64,000 nucleotides of DNA from Arthrobacter sp. 9V (GCF_902506065.1 NZ_LR732912.1:3687406-3751405); one strand, 5' to 3'. Shown: positions 32,425 to 42,247, counted from the stretch's first letter. Made by a program: numbers and translations. The notes: generated by a model not told the origin, from the sequence alone.

Positions 32425-34221
32425 TCATCCTTTGGAGGTCACCACGGGAATCGCCTGGGTAAAAGGCGACGAGGGATTGGAAAATGCCGAGCGGACGCGC
32501 AGCCAGTAAAAACTGTGGCTGCCCAGCATCACGGTCAGGTGACCGTTGTCGCCGACCGCCGGGAAAGGCTGGCCGCCGAAAACATCGCGCAGGCCGCGGC
32601 CTGCAAATTCGGGAACATCCAGCGTTGCTGCCACGGGGTGCTGGGAGAGGTTGAAGACGCACAGTATGGTTTCGGCGTCTTCCCCTTCAGGGTTACCCGC
32701 CGGCAATTCCCGAACGTACGCGAGCACCACCTCATGGTCCGCTTCGATATGGCGGAAGGCTCCCAGACCAAACACCGGATGGTTCTTCCGGACGCTCAGG
32801 ATCTGGCGGGTCCAGCGCAGCAGCGAGCCCGAGTGCGCAGCTTCGGCCTCGACGTTGGCCATGCTGTAGTTGTAAACCAGCGACTGGATGACCGGAAGGT
32901 AAAGCTGGCCCGGATCAGCTCCGGAGAAGCCTGCATTCCGGTCCGGATTCCACTGCATGGGTGTCCGGACAGCATCGCGGTCATCGAGCCAAATGTTGTC
33001 GCCCATGCCGATCTCATCCCCGTAATACAGGAACGGGCTGCCCGGTAGGGACAGCAGCAACGCGTTGATCAGCTCGATCTCGGAACGGGAGTTATCCAGC
33101 AGCGGCGCCAAACGGCGTCGAATACCAATGTTGGCCCGCATCCGGGGGTCCGGGGCGTACCAGCCGAGCATGGCGGCCCGCTCCTCAGCGGGCACCATCT
33201 CCAACGTCAGTTCGTCATGGTTCCGCAGGAAAGTCCCCCACTGTGCCCCCTTGGGGATCTCCGGAGTGTTCCGCAGGGTCTCAATAATGGGAGCGGCCTT
33301 CTGGTCCCGCAAGGCGTAGTAAAGCCTGGGCATGATGGGGAAATGGAAGGCCATGTGGCACTCGGGGGCTTCCTCGGTGCCGAAGTACTCCACCACTTCA
33401 TGCGGCGGCTGGTTAGCCTCGGCAATGATCACCCGGCCGGGGTAGTTCGAGTCCACCATCCGGCGAAGGTCCTGCAGGAAGGTGTGCGTGGCCGGCAGGT
33501 TCTCGCAGTTGGTGCCGTCCTCTTCGAACAGGTAGGGGATGGCGTCGGCACGGAAGCCGTCGATTCCCTGGTCCAGCCAAAACCGTATGACGTCGTAGAG
33601 TGCCTCGATGACCGCCGGGTTCTCAAAGTTCAGGTCCGGCTGGTGACTGAAGAAGCGGTGCCAGAAGAACTGGCGGCGAATGGGATCGAACGTCCAGTTG
33701 GATTCCTCGGTGTCCACAAAGATGATGCGTGCATCCTGGTACTTCTCGTCGGTATCGCTCCACACATAGAAATCGCCGTACGGCCCCGTTGGGTCCTTTC
33801 GCGATTCCTGGAACCAGGGATGCTGATCCGAGGTGTGGTTCAACGGCAGGTCAATGATCACCCGGACGCCACGTGCGTGGGCCTCGGCCACCAATCGTTT
33901 GAAGTCGCTGATGGTGCCGAACTCGTCCAACACGGAGGTATAGTCGGCGATATCGTAACCGCCGTCGCGCAACGGGGAATGGAAGAACGGCGGCAACCAC
34001 AGGCAGTCCACGCCCAGCCACTGGAGGTAATCCAGTTTCTCGATCAGGCCGTGGAAGTCGCCGGAACCATCCCCGTTGGCATCCGCAAAGGCCCGCACCA
34101 GTACCTCATAGAAGACTGCCTTGCGGTACCAGTGCGGATCGTGCTGGAGACCGGGGGCGTTCAACTCGAAGGTGTTCTTCGGAGTGAAGTACTGGCTGGG
34201 GTTCTGCGGAGAAAAACTCAC
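32425..34221 (-). CDS. treS: Trehalose synthase (maltose alpha-D-glucosyltransferase)
   Basis: 598-residue GH13 enzyme that interconverts trehalose and maltose. Motifs: LPLNHTSDQHPWFQESRKD, nucleophile DGFRADAIPYLFEEDG, acid RVIIAEANQPPHEVVEYF, and FLRNHDELTLEMV. The N-terminal DPHWYRKAVFYEVLVRAFAD is typical of TreS. The start is a GTG sharing its last base with the glgE stop (TAGTG). It supplies maltose to the kinase domain encoded next. Confidence 0.95.
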   Translation of the reverse strand: MSFSPQNPSQYFTPKNTFELNAPGLQHDPHWYRKAVFYEVLVRAFADANGDGSGDFHGLIEKLDYLQWLGVDCLWLPPFFHSPLRDGGYDIADYTSVLDEFGTISDFKRLVAEAHARGVRVIIDLPLNHTSDQHPWFQESRKDPTGPYGDFYVWSDTDEKYQDARIIFVDTEESNWTFDPIRRQFFWHRFFSHQPDLNFENPAVIEALYDVIRFWLDQGIDGFRADAIPYLFEEDGTNCENLPATHTFLQDLRRMVDSNYPGRVIIAEANQPPHEVVEYFGTEEAPECHMAFHFPIMPRLYYALRDQKAAPIIETLRNTPEIPKGAQWGTFLRNHDELTLEMVPAEERAAMLGWYAPDPRMRANIGIRRRLAPLLDNSRSEIELINALLLSLPGSPFLYYGDEIGMGDNIWLDDRDAVRTPMQWNPDRNAGFSGADPGQLYLPVIQSLVYNYSMANVEAEAAHSGSLLRWTRQILSVRKNHPVFGLGAFRHIEADHEVVLAYVRELPAGNPEGEDAETILCVFNLSQHPVAATLDVPEFAGRGLRDVFGGQPFPAVGDNGHLTVMLGSHSFYWLRVRSAFSNPSSPFTQAIPVVTSKG

Positions 34222-36326
34222 TAAGGCTGCCTCCGGATGCTTAGAATGTGCGCCGGTTCAACATGGGCGTCGAGCCGCACATAGTTATGCTCGCCCCATT
34301 CCCAGCTCTGGCCGCTGATGAGGTCATCCACCCGGAACCGGCCGTCCTCGTTGAAGTCCGAAGGATCCAGCTGCAGTGCCGCGAGGTCCAGGGACACCGT
34401 GCTCTCGCGTGTGCTGTGCGGATCCACGTTGACCACAATGATCAAGGTGTCCTTGGTGCCGTCCGGCAGCGTCTTGTGCTTGGAGTACACAATCGTTGCG
34501 TCGTCGGTGCTGCTGTGCAGCGCCAGGTTCTGCAGATCGCCCAAGGCCACGTGGTCCTTGCGGATGGTGTTGAGCCTGGTGATGTACGGGGCCAAGGTCC
34601 GCCCGGACTCCGCCGCGCCTTCCCAATCCCGCGCCTTGTACTCGTACTTCTCGTTATCGATGTACTCCTCGGCACCCGGACGGGCCACGTGCTCGTACAA
34701 CTCATAACCGGCGTAGACGCCCCACAGCGGGCTGGCCGTAGCGGCCAGGACGGCGCGGACCTTGAATGCCGCAGGCCCACCGTACTGCAGGTACTCGGTG
34801 AGGATGTCCGGGGTGTTTACAAAGAAGTTCGGACGGAAGAAAGCCGCGGTTTCGTGGCTGATCTCGTGGAAATACTCCTCAAGTTCGGTCTTGGTGTTCC
34901 GCCACGTGAAGTAGCTGTAGGACTGCTGGAATCCGGCGCGACCCAAAGCGTGCATCATGGGCGGGCGTGTGAAGGCCTCCGCCAGGAAAACAACCTCGGG
35001 GTTCTTCTTGTTGATCTTGCCGATCAGCCATTCCCAGAACCAGACGGGCTTGGTGTGCGGATTGTCCACGCGGAAAACCTTGACCCCGTGACTGATCCAC
35101 AGCTGTACGATCCGCAGGATTTCCTTGGACAGGCCGGCGGGATCGTTGTCAAAGTTCAGGGGGTAAATGTCCTGGTACTTCTTCGGAGGGTTCTCTGCGT
35201 AAGCAATGGACCCGTCCACGCGTGTGGTGAACCATTCCGGGTTTGACGTCACCCAAGGGTGATCCGGAGCTGCCTGCAGGGCCAGGTCCAAGGCAACTTC
35301 GAGGCCCAGCTCGTTGGCACGGGCCACAAAGGCGTCGAAGTCCTCAAACGTCCCCAGGTCCGGATGGATGGCGTCATGGCCGCCGTCCTTGGAGCCGATG
35401 GCCCACGGCGAACCGGGATCCTGCGGGCCCGGCGTCAACGTGTTGTTGCGGCCTTTGCGGTGCTGGAAACCGATCGGGTGGATGGGGGGCAGATAGATGA
35501 TGTCAAAGCCCATGTCCGCCACGGCGTCGAGCCTCCGGGCTGCCGTACGGAAGTTGCCCGAAGTCCACACACCGGTGGAGTGATCAAGCACAGCGCCCTC
35601 TGAGCGGGGGAAGAACTCGTACCAGGAACCACGGCCCGCGAGGTCGCGTTCCACCTGCAGCGGGAAGCGTTCGGACACGGTCACCAGTTCGCGGATGGGG
35701 ACGCGTCCGACGGCGGCCAGCACCTCAGGGCTGAAACCGGCGCCAAGGCGCTCCTCGGCGGTCTTGGTGGTGTCTGCCAGCACTACCGAAGCGGCACGCA
35801 AGGTGCGCTTCTCCACACCGGTGCGCCCGGCGTCGTCGGCTGCTTCAGCCAGGAGGGCAGCGCCCTCGGCGAGCATCAACTCAACGTCAATGCCGGCTCC
35901 TACCTTGACCTCGGCATTGTGGTGCCAGGTGCCATAACGGTCATGCCATGCCTCAATGACGAAGGACCAGGCACCAGTGCCGGTGGGCGTGATCAGGCCC
36001 TCCCAACGGTCCAAGCCCTTCCACTGCTCGCCCTGGGCCGGGGTCAGGCGGACGCGCTGACGCTCCTTGCCCCTGGGATCGAGCAGCACGGCAGAGACAC
36101 CAAGCTGGTCATGGCCCTCACGGAAAACCGTGGCGCCCACAGCCAGGTCCTCGCCGGGCAGGGCTTTCGCAGGAAAACGGCCACCCTCAACTACCGGCTG
36201 CACGGCAGTGATGGGGAACCGGCCGAAGCGAAGTCCCTCCGTGATGTCCGTGGTCGTCTTGGATTTCAGAGCGGTGATGGTTCGCGCAGTTTTCGTCACA
36301 ACCACGACGTTAGCGAGAAAAATCAC
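34221..36326 (-). CDS. glgE: Alpha-1,4-glucan:maltose-1-phosphate maltosyltransferase
   Basis: GH13_3 enzyme, up to 701 residues, that extends alpha-glucan from maltose-1-phosphate. Motifs: GFDIIYLPPIHPIGFQHRKG, nucleophile Asp in VKVFRVDNPHTKPVWFWEW, acid Glu in VVFLAEAFTRPPMMHALG, and the N-terminal domain beginning TAVQPVVEGGRFPAKALPGE. The annotated start is the GTG at 36326, which gives an unusual N-terminus (VIFLANVVVVTKT); a GTG about nine codons later is equally possible. First gene of glgE-treS-mak/glgB and divergent from glgP. Confidence 0.93.
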   Translation of the reverse strand: MIFLANVVVVTKTARTITALKSKTTTDITEGLRFGRFPITAVQPVVEGGRFPAKALPGEDLAVGATVFREGHDQLGVSAVLLDPRGKERQRVRLTPAQGEQWKGLDRWEGLITPTGTGAWSFVIEAWHDRYGTWHHNAEVKVGAGIDVELMLAEGAALLAEAADDAGRTGVEKRTLRAASVVLADTTKTAEERLGAGFSPEVLAAVGRVPIRELVTVSERFPLQVERDLAGRGSWYEFFPRSEGAVLDHSTGVWTSGNFRTAARRLDAVADMGFDIIYLPPIHPIGFQHRKGRNNTLTPGPQDPGSPWAIGSKDGGHDAIHPDLGTFEDFDAFVARANELGLEVALDLALQAAPDHPWVTSNPEWFTTRVDGSIAYAENPPKKYQDIYPLNFDNDPAGLSKEILRIVQLWISHGVKVFRVDNPHTKPVWFWEWLIGKINKKNPEVVFLAEAFTRPPMMHALGRAGFQQSYSYFTWRNTKTELEEYFHEISHETAAFFRPNFFVNTPDILTEYLQYGGPAAFKVRAVLAATASPLWGVYAGYELYEHVARPGAEEYIDNEKYEYKARDWEGAAESGRTLAPYITRLNTIRKDHVALGDLQNLALHSSTDDATIVYSKHKTLPDGTKDTLIIVVNVDPHSTRESTVSLDLAALQLDPSDFNEDGRFRVDDLISGQSWEWGEHNYVRLDAHVEPAHILSIRRQP

Positions 36327-36430
36327 AGAATGCTAAGCACACGACCTTTCTCCTCGACGCAAGGTGACTTTTACCTAAAAGAAACCCAATCCAGTTCCGG
36401 CTGCCATGCGAGTCCGTTAGTGTGGCGCTC

Positions 36431-39055
36431 GTGAAGGCTATTCGAAGGTTTACAGTCCGTACCGTCCTCCCCGAGCCCATTCGGCCCCTGGCCCGTCTGG
36501 CGACCAATTTGCGTTGGTCCTGGCACCGGCCCACCCGGGAGCTTTTTGCGAGCCTGAATCCGGCTCTCTGGGAGGCCTCGCAGCACGACCCCATTGCTTT
36601 GCTGGGGTCAATAAGCCGCGAGCAACTGCAGGACCTGGCCAATGACGGCGGAGTTGTGGAACGCGTTCAGCACGCCGCAGCCGATCTGGACCGCTACCTC
36701 AGCGAGCCGCGCTGGTACCAGGGCCTCAACGAGGACGCTCCAGCCTGTATCGCCTACTTCTCCCCCGAGTTCGGCATCACTGAAGTGCTCCCGCAGTACT
36801 CCGGCGGCCTCGGAATCCTTGCGGGCGACCACCTCAAGGCAGCATCTGACCTCGGCGTGCCGCTGATCGGCGTGGGACTTCTGTATCAGGCCGGCTACTT
36901 CAAACAGTCGCTCTCCCGTGACGCGTGGCAGCAGGAAACCTACCCTGTACTGGACCCGGACGGGCTGCCCCTGACGCTGCTCCGCCACCCGGCCAAGGAC
37001 GGTGCCCAAGGCAAGCCCGTCCACATTTCCCTGCCTTTGCCCAACGGACGCGAGCTTCACGCCCATGTGTGGCGTGCCGACGTCGGGCGTGTTCCGCTGT
37101 TGCTGCTGGACTCCAACGTTCCCTCCAACGACGAAGCCGCGCGCGGCATCACCGACCGCCTCTACGGCGGCGGCGGCGACCACCGGCTCCAGCAGGAACT
37201 CCTCCTGGGCATGGGCGGCGTCAAGGCGCTGCGCGTCTACCAGGAACTCACCGGCACACCCGCGCCGGAGGTGTTCCACACCAACGAAGGCCACGCAGGT
37301 TTCCTGGGAATCGAACGCATCCAGGAAGCCATGTCCGATCCCAACCAGCCCCTCAGCTGGGACGAAGCCCTCGCCGCGGGCCGCGCGTCCACCGTCTTCA
37401 CTACACACACGCCTGTACCCGCGGGGATTGACCGCTTCGAAACCGTGCAGATCAAGCACTTCTTCGAAGCAGGCCTGGCCCCTGCCGTGCCTACCGAACG
37501 CATTCTCGAACTTGGCCGCGAAAATTTCGACGGCGGAAACCCCTCGGTGTTCAACATGGCCGTGATGGGCCTTCGCCTGGCCCAACGCGCCAACGGCGTG
37601 GCAAAGCTCCACGGCGTGGTGTCCCGCGAAATGTTCGCCGGACTCTGGCCAGGATTCGACCACTCCGAAATCCCCATCACCTCCGTCACCAACGGAGTGC
37701 ATGTACCCACCTGGGTGGATCCGCGCATCTCCGCCCTCGCACGGACCCAGTTCGGGGCCGAAGCCGAAGCAATGGGACGGTGGGACCTGGCCTACAACGT
37801 CAGCGACGAAGACGTCTGGGCCCTCCGCCGGGAGCTCCGCGCCCAACTCATCGACGACGTCCGACGCCGGCTCCGTGCCTCCTGGAAGAAGCGTGGCGCT
37901 GCGGACGCCGAACTCGGCTGGACAGACTCCGTGCTGGACCCCGACGTCCTCACCATCGGATTCGCGCGGCGCGTACCCACCTACAAGCGGCTCACCCTCA
38001 TGTTGCGCGACCCTGCACGGTTGAAGGCCCTGCTGCTGGATCCCAAGCACCCCATCCAGCTGGTCATCGCAGGCAAATCGCACCCAGCAGACGACGCCGG
38101 CAAGAAAATGATCCAAGACCTGGTCAAGTTCACCGACGACCCCCAGGTCAGGCACAGGATTGTGTTCCTGCCCAACTACGACATCGCCATGGCACGGACC
38201 CTGTTCCCTGGCTGCGACGTATGGCTGAACAACCCGCTGCGCCCCCTCGAAGCCTGCGGCACCTCCGGTATGAAAGCCGCCATCAACGGCTCGCTCAACC
38301 TCTCCGTCCTGGACGGCTGGTGGGACGAAATGTACGACGGCGAAAACGGCTGGGCAATCCCCACAGCCAACAACAACGCCTCCTCCGAGGAACGCGACGA
38401 CATTGAGGCATCAGCACTCTACGAGCTGCTGGAAACACAGGTTGCGCCGCGCTTCTACGGAACCACCGTTGCCCAAGGCGCCGGTGCTGCAGGACCCTCC
38501 GAATCCAGCCGCGAGACTGTGCCCACCCACTGGGTGTCCATGATCAAGCACACGCTGGCCAACCTCGGCCCCGCAGTCTCGGCAGAACGCATGCTCCACG
38601 ACTACGTCAACAACCTCTACTGCCCGGCCGCCGTTTCCGGCCGCAGAGCCGTTGCCGAATCCTTCAAGGAAGCCAAGGAACTGGCTGCCTGGACCACCAA
38701 GGTGCGGAACGCTTGGCCGGAGGTTGTGGTGGAACACGTGGACTCCGTGGGTGTCTCCGAGGAACCCCAGGTAGGCGACGCACTCCAAGTCAACGCGTAC
38801 GTAGCCCTGAACAACCTCACACCCGACGACGTCTCCGTGGAGGTGGCCTTCGGACGTGCCGAGGACTCCGATGAGCTCGAGGACGTGGTGGTAGCCGAAC
38901 TGGACTCCCTCGAAGACCTCGGCGGCGGACGCCACCTGTTCAGCGGCTCCTTGGTGATCAACCGCTCAGGCTCCTTCGGCTACACCGTCCGGGTGTTCCC
39001 GAAGCACTCGGCGTTGGCCTCCAAAGCTGAACTGGGATTGATCGCGAACGCCTAA
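36431..39055 (+). CDS. glgP: Alpha-glucan phosphorylase
   Basis: 874-residue GT35 phosphorylase that releases glucose-1-phosphate from glycogen or maltodextrin. Seen: N-terminal DUF3417 region (LARLATNLRWSWHRPTRELF), active-site segments IAYFSPEFGITEVLPQYSGG and HTNEGHAGFLGIERIQEAM, and the PLP lysine in EACGTSGMKAAINGSLN. Size and the N-terminal extension match the mycobacterial-type enzyme. The start is taken as the GTG at 36431 (MKAIRRFTVRTVLPEP) rather than the GTG at 36422 because homologues begin there; neither has a clear ribosome site. Divergent from glgE. Confidence 0.94.
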   Translation: MKAIRRFTVRTVLPEPIRPLARLATNLRWSWHRPTRELFASLNPALWEASQHDPIALLGSISREQLQDLANDGGVVERVQHAAADLDRYLSEPRWYQGLNEDAPACIAYFSPEFGITEVLPQYSGGLGILAGDHLKAASDLGVPLIGVGLLYQAGYFKQSLSRDAWQQETYPVLDPDGLPLTLLRHPAKDGAQGKPVHISLPLPNGRELHAHVWRADVGRVPLLLLDSNVPSNDEAARGITDRLYGGGGDHRLQQELLLGMGGVKALRVYQELTGTPAPEVFHTNEGHAGFLGIERIQEAMSDPNQPLSWDEALAAGRASTVFTTHTPVPAGIDRFETVQIKHFFEAGLAPAVPTERILELGRENFDGGNPSVFNMAVMGLRLAQRANGVAKLHGVVSREMFAGLWPGFDHSEIPITSVTNGVHVPTWVDPRISALARTQFGAEAEAMGRWDLAYNVSDEDVWALRRELRAQLIDDVRRRLRASWKKRGAADAELGWTDSVLDPDVLTIGFARRVPTYKRLTLMLRDPARLKALLLDPKHPIQLVIAGKSHPADDAGKKMIQDLVKFTDDPQVRHRIVFLPNYDIAMARTLFPGCDVWLNNPLRPLEACGTSGMKAAINGSLNLSVLDGWWDEMYDGENGWAIPTANNNASSEERDDIEASALYELLETQVAPRFYGTTVAQGAGAAGPSESSRETVPTHWVSMIKHTLANLGPAVSAERMLHDYVNNLYCPAAVSGRRAVAESFKEAKELAAWTTKVRNAWPEVVVEHVDSVGVSEEPQVGDALQVNAYVALNNLTPDDVSVEVAFGRAEDSDELEDVVVAELDSLEDLGGGRHLFSGSLVINRSGSFGYTVRVFPKHSALASKAELGLIANA

Positions 39056-39071
39056 GCCTGGCCAGACGACA

Positions 39072-39200
39072 TCCGCCGGATGTCAGTCATCCTCCGCGTG
39101 TACCCCACCGTCCCCCTAGCCTCGCAAGCTCGGCCAGGGAACCCTGCCGGTGTGGGCCCACTTTGCGCTTTGACGCACGCATCCGGATAACTGACATCCG
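39072..39200. repeat. Inverted-repeat element behind glgP
   Basis: CCGGATGTCAGTCATCC at about 39076 and GGATAACTGACATCCGG near 39184 are inverted copies with one mismatch, about 90 bp apart. A smaller palindrome, GACATCCGCCGGATGTC, overlaps the left arm. The element fills the spacer between the convergent glgP and barstar genes. It could be a MITE-like relic or a terminator cluster. Confidence 0.45.
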
Positions 39201-39255
39201 GCTTTGTTGTTCGGCAGGCCGCTAGGGTTGGGATCCATAGGGCCCGTTGGCGCGA

Positions 39256-39615
39256 CTAGTTTTCGAAGACGGCGATAACTTTGAGGTCGCGGCCGGCGTA
39301 GCGCTCTGCGTCTTGGAGGATTTCGCAAACTACTCCGAAGGAACGGTCCGTGCGGTAGGCCGCCGGGACCTGCCAGATCATGGTGACCGGGCCGCCGTCG
39401 TCCTCTGAGAGGGCATCGGCGTAGTCGTGCAAGGAGTCGTTGAGGGCGTCCAGGTTCACGCCGTAGTACTCGGGGAAGTCCAGGACCTGGCCGAAGACCT
39501 CAAGGACCGCCTGCTTGGTGGTCGCCGGTGGGACCAGCAGGGTCCGGCGGCCGGCGTCGGAGATCTGCTCCCGCAGTTCTTCAAGCGTCCAGGTATCTGC
39601 GGAATAGATCTTCAT
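39256..39615 (-). CDS. Barstar-family ribonuclease inhibitor
   Basis: 119-residue cytosolic inhibitor. The diagnostic segment is FPEYYGVNLDALNDSLHDY, matching the RNase-binding helix and loop of barstar, followed by a beta strand GGPVTMIWQVPAAY and the C-terminal LKVIAVFEN. It starts 6 bp after the stop of the secreted ribonuclease gene, so enzyme and immunity are made from one transcript. Confidence 0.9.
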   Translation of the reverse strand: MKIYSADTWTLEELREQISDAGRRTLLVPPATTKQAVLEVFGQVLDFPEYYGVNLDALNDSLHDYADALSEDDGGPVTMIWQVPAAYRTDRSFGVVCEILQDAERYAGRDLKVIAVFEN

Positions 39616-39621
39616 GGGCTC

Positions 39622-40092
39622 CTACTTGTCTTCTGCTATGAACTTGAAGGACCCGTAATGGTCCGGGGTGTAGTACTTGGCTGAGTCCTTGCCCACGATG
39701 ATCCGCCGCGCGCCACGGTCAGACTCCCCCGGCGTGGGAACCGTGTACTCCTTGTAGAAACCACCGGACTTCTTGGGCAGCAAGCCCTCGAAGTTGCCGA
39801 AGTTCACACCGTCACGGTCGTAGGGGTATGGGCCGCCCTTGGCAATCAGCGCAAGGGTCTGACGGGCTTCCTTGGGCAACTGCGAGGCGTTGATGGCGGG
39901 CAGCGAAGAAGGGTTGGCGGCGAGCTTGGATGCTGCGGTGCTGGCCGTCGTCGGTGACGTGGTGGCAGAGCCGGGCTCCGGCGTCGTGGTTTGCGACGAC
40001 AGCGAGCCTCCGCCCACCATGGCGACCACCAGCACGACGACGGCGATCACCAGGCCCGCGAACGCCACCAGTTTGCTGCGGCTGCGGTTCAT
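39622..40092 (-). CDS. Secreted or anchored guanyl-specific ribonuclease (RNase Sa/barnase type)
   Basis: 156 residues: an uncleaved or cleaved signal segment (LVAFAGLVIAVVVLVVAMVG), a Thr/Ser/Ala-rich linker at about 34-70, then the compact RNase. Catalytic residues can be placed by comparison with RNase Sa: Glu in NFGNFEGLLPKKSGGFY, Arg in GARRIIVGKDS, His in YTPDHYGSFKFI. The disulfide cysteines of RNase Sa are absent. The neighbouring barstar gene would protect the cell. Role: nutrient RNase or antagonistic toxin. Confidence 0.9.
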   Translation of the reverse strand: MNRSRSKLVAFAGLVIAVVVLVVAMVGGGSLSSQTTTPEPGSATTSPTTASTAASKLAANPSSLPAINASQLPKEARQTLALIAKGGPYPYDRDGVNFGNFEGLLPKKSGGFYKEYTVPTPGESDRGARRIIVGKDSAKYYTPDHYGSFKFIAEDK

Positions 40093-40132
40093 GCGGAAGG
40101 GCTCCCTGTGCGGTTGGCGCTGTTAGTGACGA

Positions 40133-42247
40133 CTATGTGCGGTAAATGTTGATGGTGTTGGCTTGCAGGATATCCCGCTCGCCGGAAGCAACCAACGCGC
40201 CCTTCCTGCGCTCATGCAGCACCGAGGTAGTGAAGCGAAGCTCAAACATGCGCTTTCCGATTCCCGAGTCGCTCAAGATCTCCGGCAGAACCATCTTGAC
40301 GTCCTGGTTGCTGCCGTTCACAGAGATCAAGCCACGGATCCCGCTGTCCTCGTGACCCATCAAGAGTTGGACGGAGCGGACGTTGGGATCGTTCCAGCGC
40401 GCCGGCGTCATCTTTTTACCTTTGTCATCAAACCACTGCAGGCTGGAATCGTTCGCGCTGCCGGGGAAGCTCTCAGGCTGATGCCTCAGGAACCACCGGC
40501 GCAGCCGCACCAGTTCGCGCGTAGTCCTGAACATGGCATTGGCTTCCTGGGTCCGGCTCCAATCCAGCCAAGCCGTGGGGTTGTCCTGGCAGTAAGCATT
40601 GTTGTTGCCCTGTTGCGTGCGCCCGATCTCGTCCCCGGCAGTGATCATGGGAACACCAAACGACAGGAGCAGGGTGGCCATCAGGTTGCGGACGGAGAGG
40701 GCGCGGGCGGCCACAATGGCCTCATTCTCGCTCCTGCCCTCCACACCGTGGTTGTAACTGCGGTTGTCTCCGTGGCCGTCACGGTTCTGCTCACCGTTGG
40801 CCTCGTTGTGCTTACGGTCGTAGCTGACCAGGTCCTTGAGGGTGAAGCCGTCATGCGCGGTGATGAAGTTGACGCTGGCCAGCCGGGTGCGACCCGAGGA
40901 TGCGAAGAGATTGGCTGACCCGGCCATGAGCTCGGCCAGTGACGCAACAGAGCCACCTTGGCCACCGGACTCCATGGCGGCCCGGTCTGAGAGCCAGAAG
41001 CTCCGGACGCCGTCGCGGAAGTGGTCATTCCAGTCCGACCATCCTTGCGGAAAACGTCCCGTCTGCCAGCCTCCATAGCCAACGTCCCAGGGCTCGGAGA
41101 TCAGCTTGACCGCCGAAAGCACAGGGTCTTCGGCAATCGCCTGCAGGAACGGGTGCTGCGGATCAAAAGTGTTGCTGGCGTCGCGGCACAGAGTCACCGC
41201 GAGGTCGAAGCGGAACCCGTCCACATGGAAGTCATTCACCCAGTACCGCAGGGAATCCAGCGCCAAATCCACCACCACGGGGTCACTGAAATCCAAGGTG
41301 TTTCCACACCCGGTGGTATCCAGGTAGCGGCCGTGGGCATCGTGGCGGTAGTAACGTTTCTCTGCCAAGCCGCGGAAGCTCAGTGGCGGTCCGTCTGGCC
41401 CCGCTTCGGCAGTGTGGTTGTACACCACGTCAAGGATGACCTCAATCCCTGCCGCATGGAGCAGTTTGATCATGCCTTTGAGCTCATCCTGCACCGCGTG
41501 GGGACCCGCATTGCGCGCCGCCTCCGTGGCGTAGTCAGCGTGGGGCGCAAAGAAGGCGGCCGTGTTGTAGCCCCAGTAATTGGTCATGCCCAAGTCCTGG
41601 AGATGGGACTCATCCAAGTGGAAATGTATGGGCAGGAGCTGGACGGCAGTGATGCCGAGTTCAGTAAGGTGCTGGACCATCACCGGGTGCGCCATGCCGG
41701 CGTACGTCCCGCGGAGGTGCTCCGGGATGTCCGGGTGGAGCATGGTCTGGCCACGCACGTGGGCCTCATAGATCACCGAGGTACGCATGGGCGTCCGCGG
41801 CGGATGGTCCTCTCCCCAATCAAAGCCTGTATCCACGTGTACGCTGGTGAGGAACTCGCCCCGCTGGTCCACGGCGCGGCCGTAAGGATCGAGCAGCAGC
41901 GGCTGGCCGCCGTCGTCGTCCAGGTCCAAAGCCGGGATGGAAAGAGGAAGACCGCCCTCGGCCGGGGCAGCGCGGAAACCGTAGCGAGTGCCCGGCGGCA
42001 TGCCGTTGACGAGGCTGAAGTGCACGCCGTCCTCGGTGTTGGACAGAATGTGAGACTGCCAAGCTTCCCCAGGCGCTTGGAACACCACCTCCACCCGATC
42101 CAGATCCGGTGCGAAGACGGCCACGTTCACCGAATTGTCCGGGGTGCTTTGGGCGTCAAGAACTCCGGGCTGGGGGGTGCTCAGTCCGAGGGGCCTGGGT
42201 TGAGACGCGTCCAGGGCAGCTGCTGTGTCAAAAATAGGCATAACCAT
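40133..42247 (-). CDS. glgX: Glycogen debranching enzyme
   Basis: GH13_11 isoamylase-type enzyme, about 704 residues, that hydrolyses alpha-1,6 branches left by the phosphorylase. Motifs: nucleophile DGFRFDLAVTLCRDASNTF, acid Glu in VKLISEPWDVGYGGWQTGRF, and FITAHDGFTLKDLVSYDRKH. An N-terminal CBM48 domain is present (NVAVFAPDLDRVEVVFQAPG). Start uncertain: ATGs at 42247 and 42241 and a GTG at 42268 are in frame, none with a strong ribosome site. The neighbouring gene at 42487 is divergent. Confidence 0.92.
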   Translation of the reverse strand: MVMPIFDTAAALDASQPRPLGLSTPQPGVLDAQSTPDNSVNVAVFAPDLDRVEVVFQAPGEAWQSHILSNTEDGVHFSLVNGMPPGTRYGFRAAPAEGGLPLSIPALDLDDDGGQPLLLDPYGRAVDQRGEFLTSVHVDTGFDWGEDHPPRTPMRTSVIYEAHVRGQTMLHPDIPEHLRGTYAGMAHPVMVQHLTELGITAVQLLPIHFHLDESHLQDLGMTNYWGYNTAAFFAPHADYATEAARNAGPHAVQDELKGMIKLLHAAGIEVILDVVYNHTAEAGPDGPPLSFRGLAEKRYYRHDAHGRYLDTTGCGNTLDFSDPVVVDLALDSLRYWVNDFHVDGFRFDLAVTLCRDASNTFDPQHPFLQAIAEDPVLSAVKLISEPWDVGYGGWQTGRFPQGWSDWNDHFRDGVRSFWLSDRAAMESGGQGGSVASLAELMAGSANLFASSGRTRLASVNFITAHDGFTLKDLVSYDRKHNEANGEQNRDGHGDNRSYNHGVEGRSENEAIVAARALSVRNLMATLLLSFGVPMITAGDEIGRTQQGNNNAYCQDNPTAWLDWSRTQEANAMFRTTRELVRLRRWFLRHQPESFPGSANDSSLQWFDDKGKKMTPARWNDPNVRSVQLLMGHEDSGIRGLISVNGSNQDVKMVLPEILSDSGIGKRMFELRFTTSVLHERRKGALVASGERDILQANTINIYRT

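Noticed and set aside
36608..38155. Minus-strand frame of 515 codons inside glgP
   Set aside because: Antisense shadow of a conserved phosphorylase.
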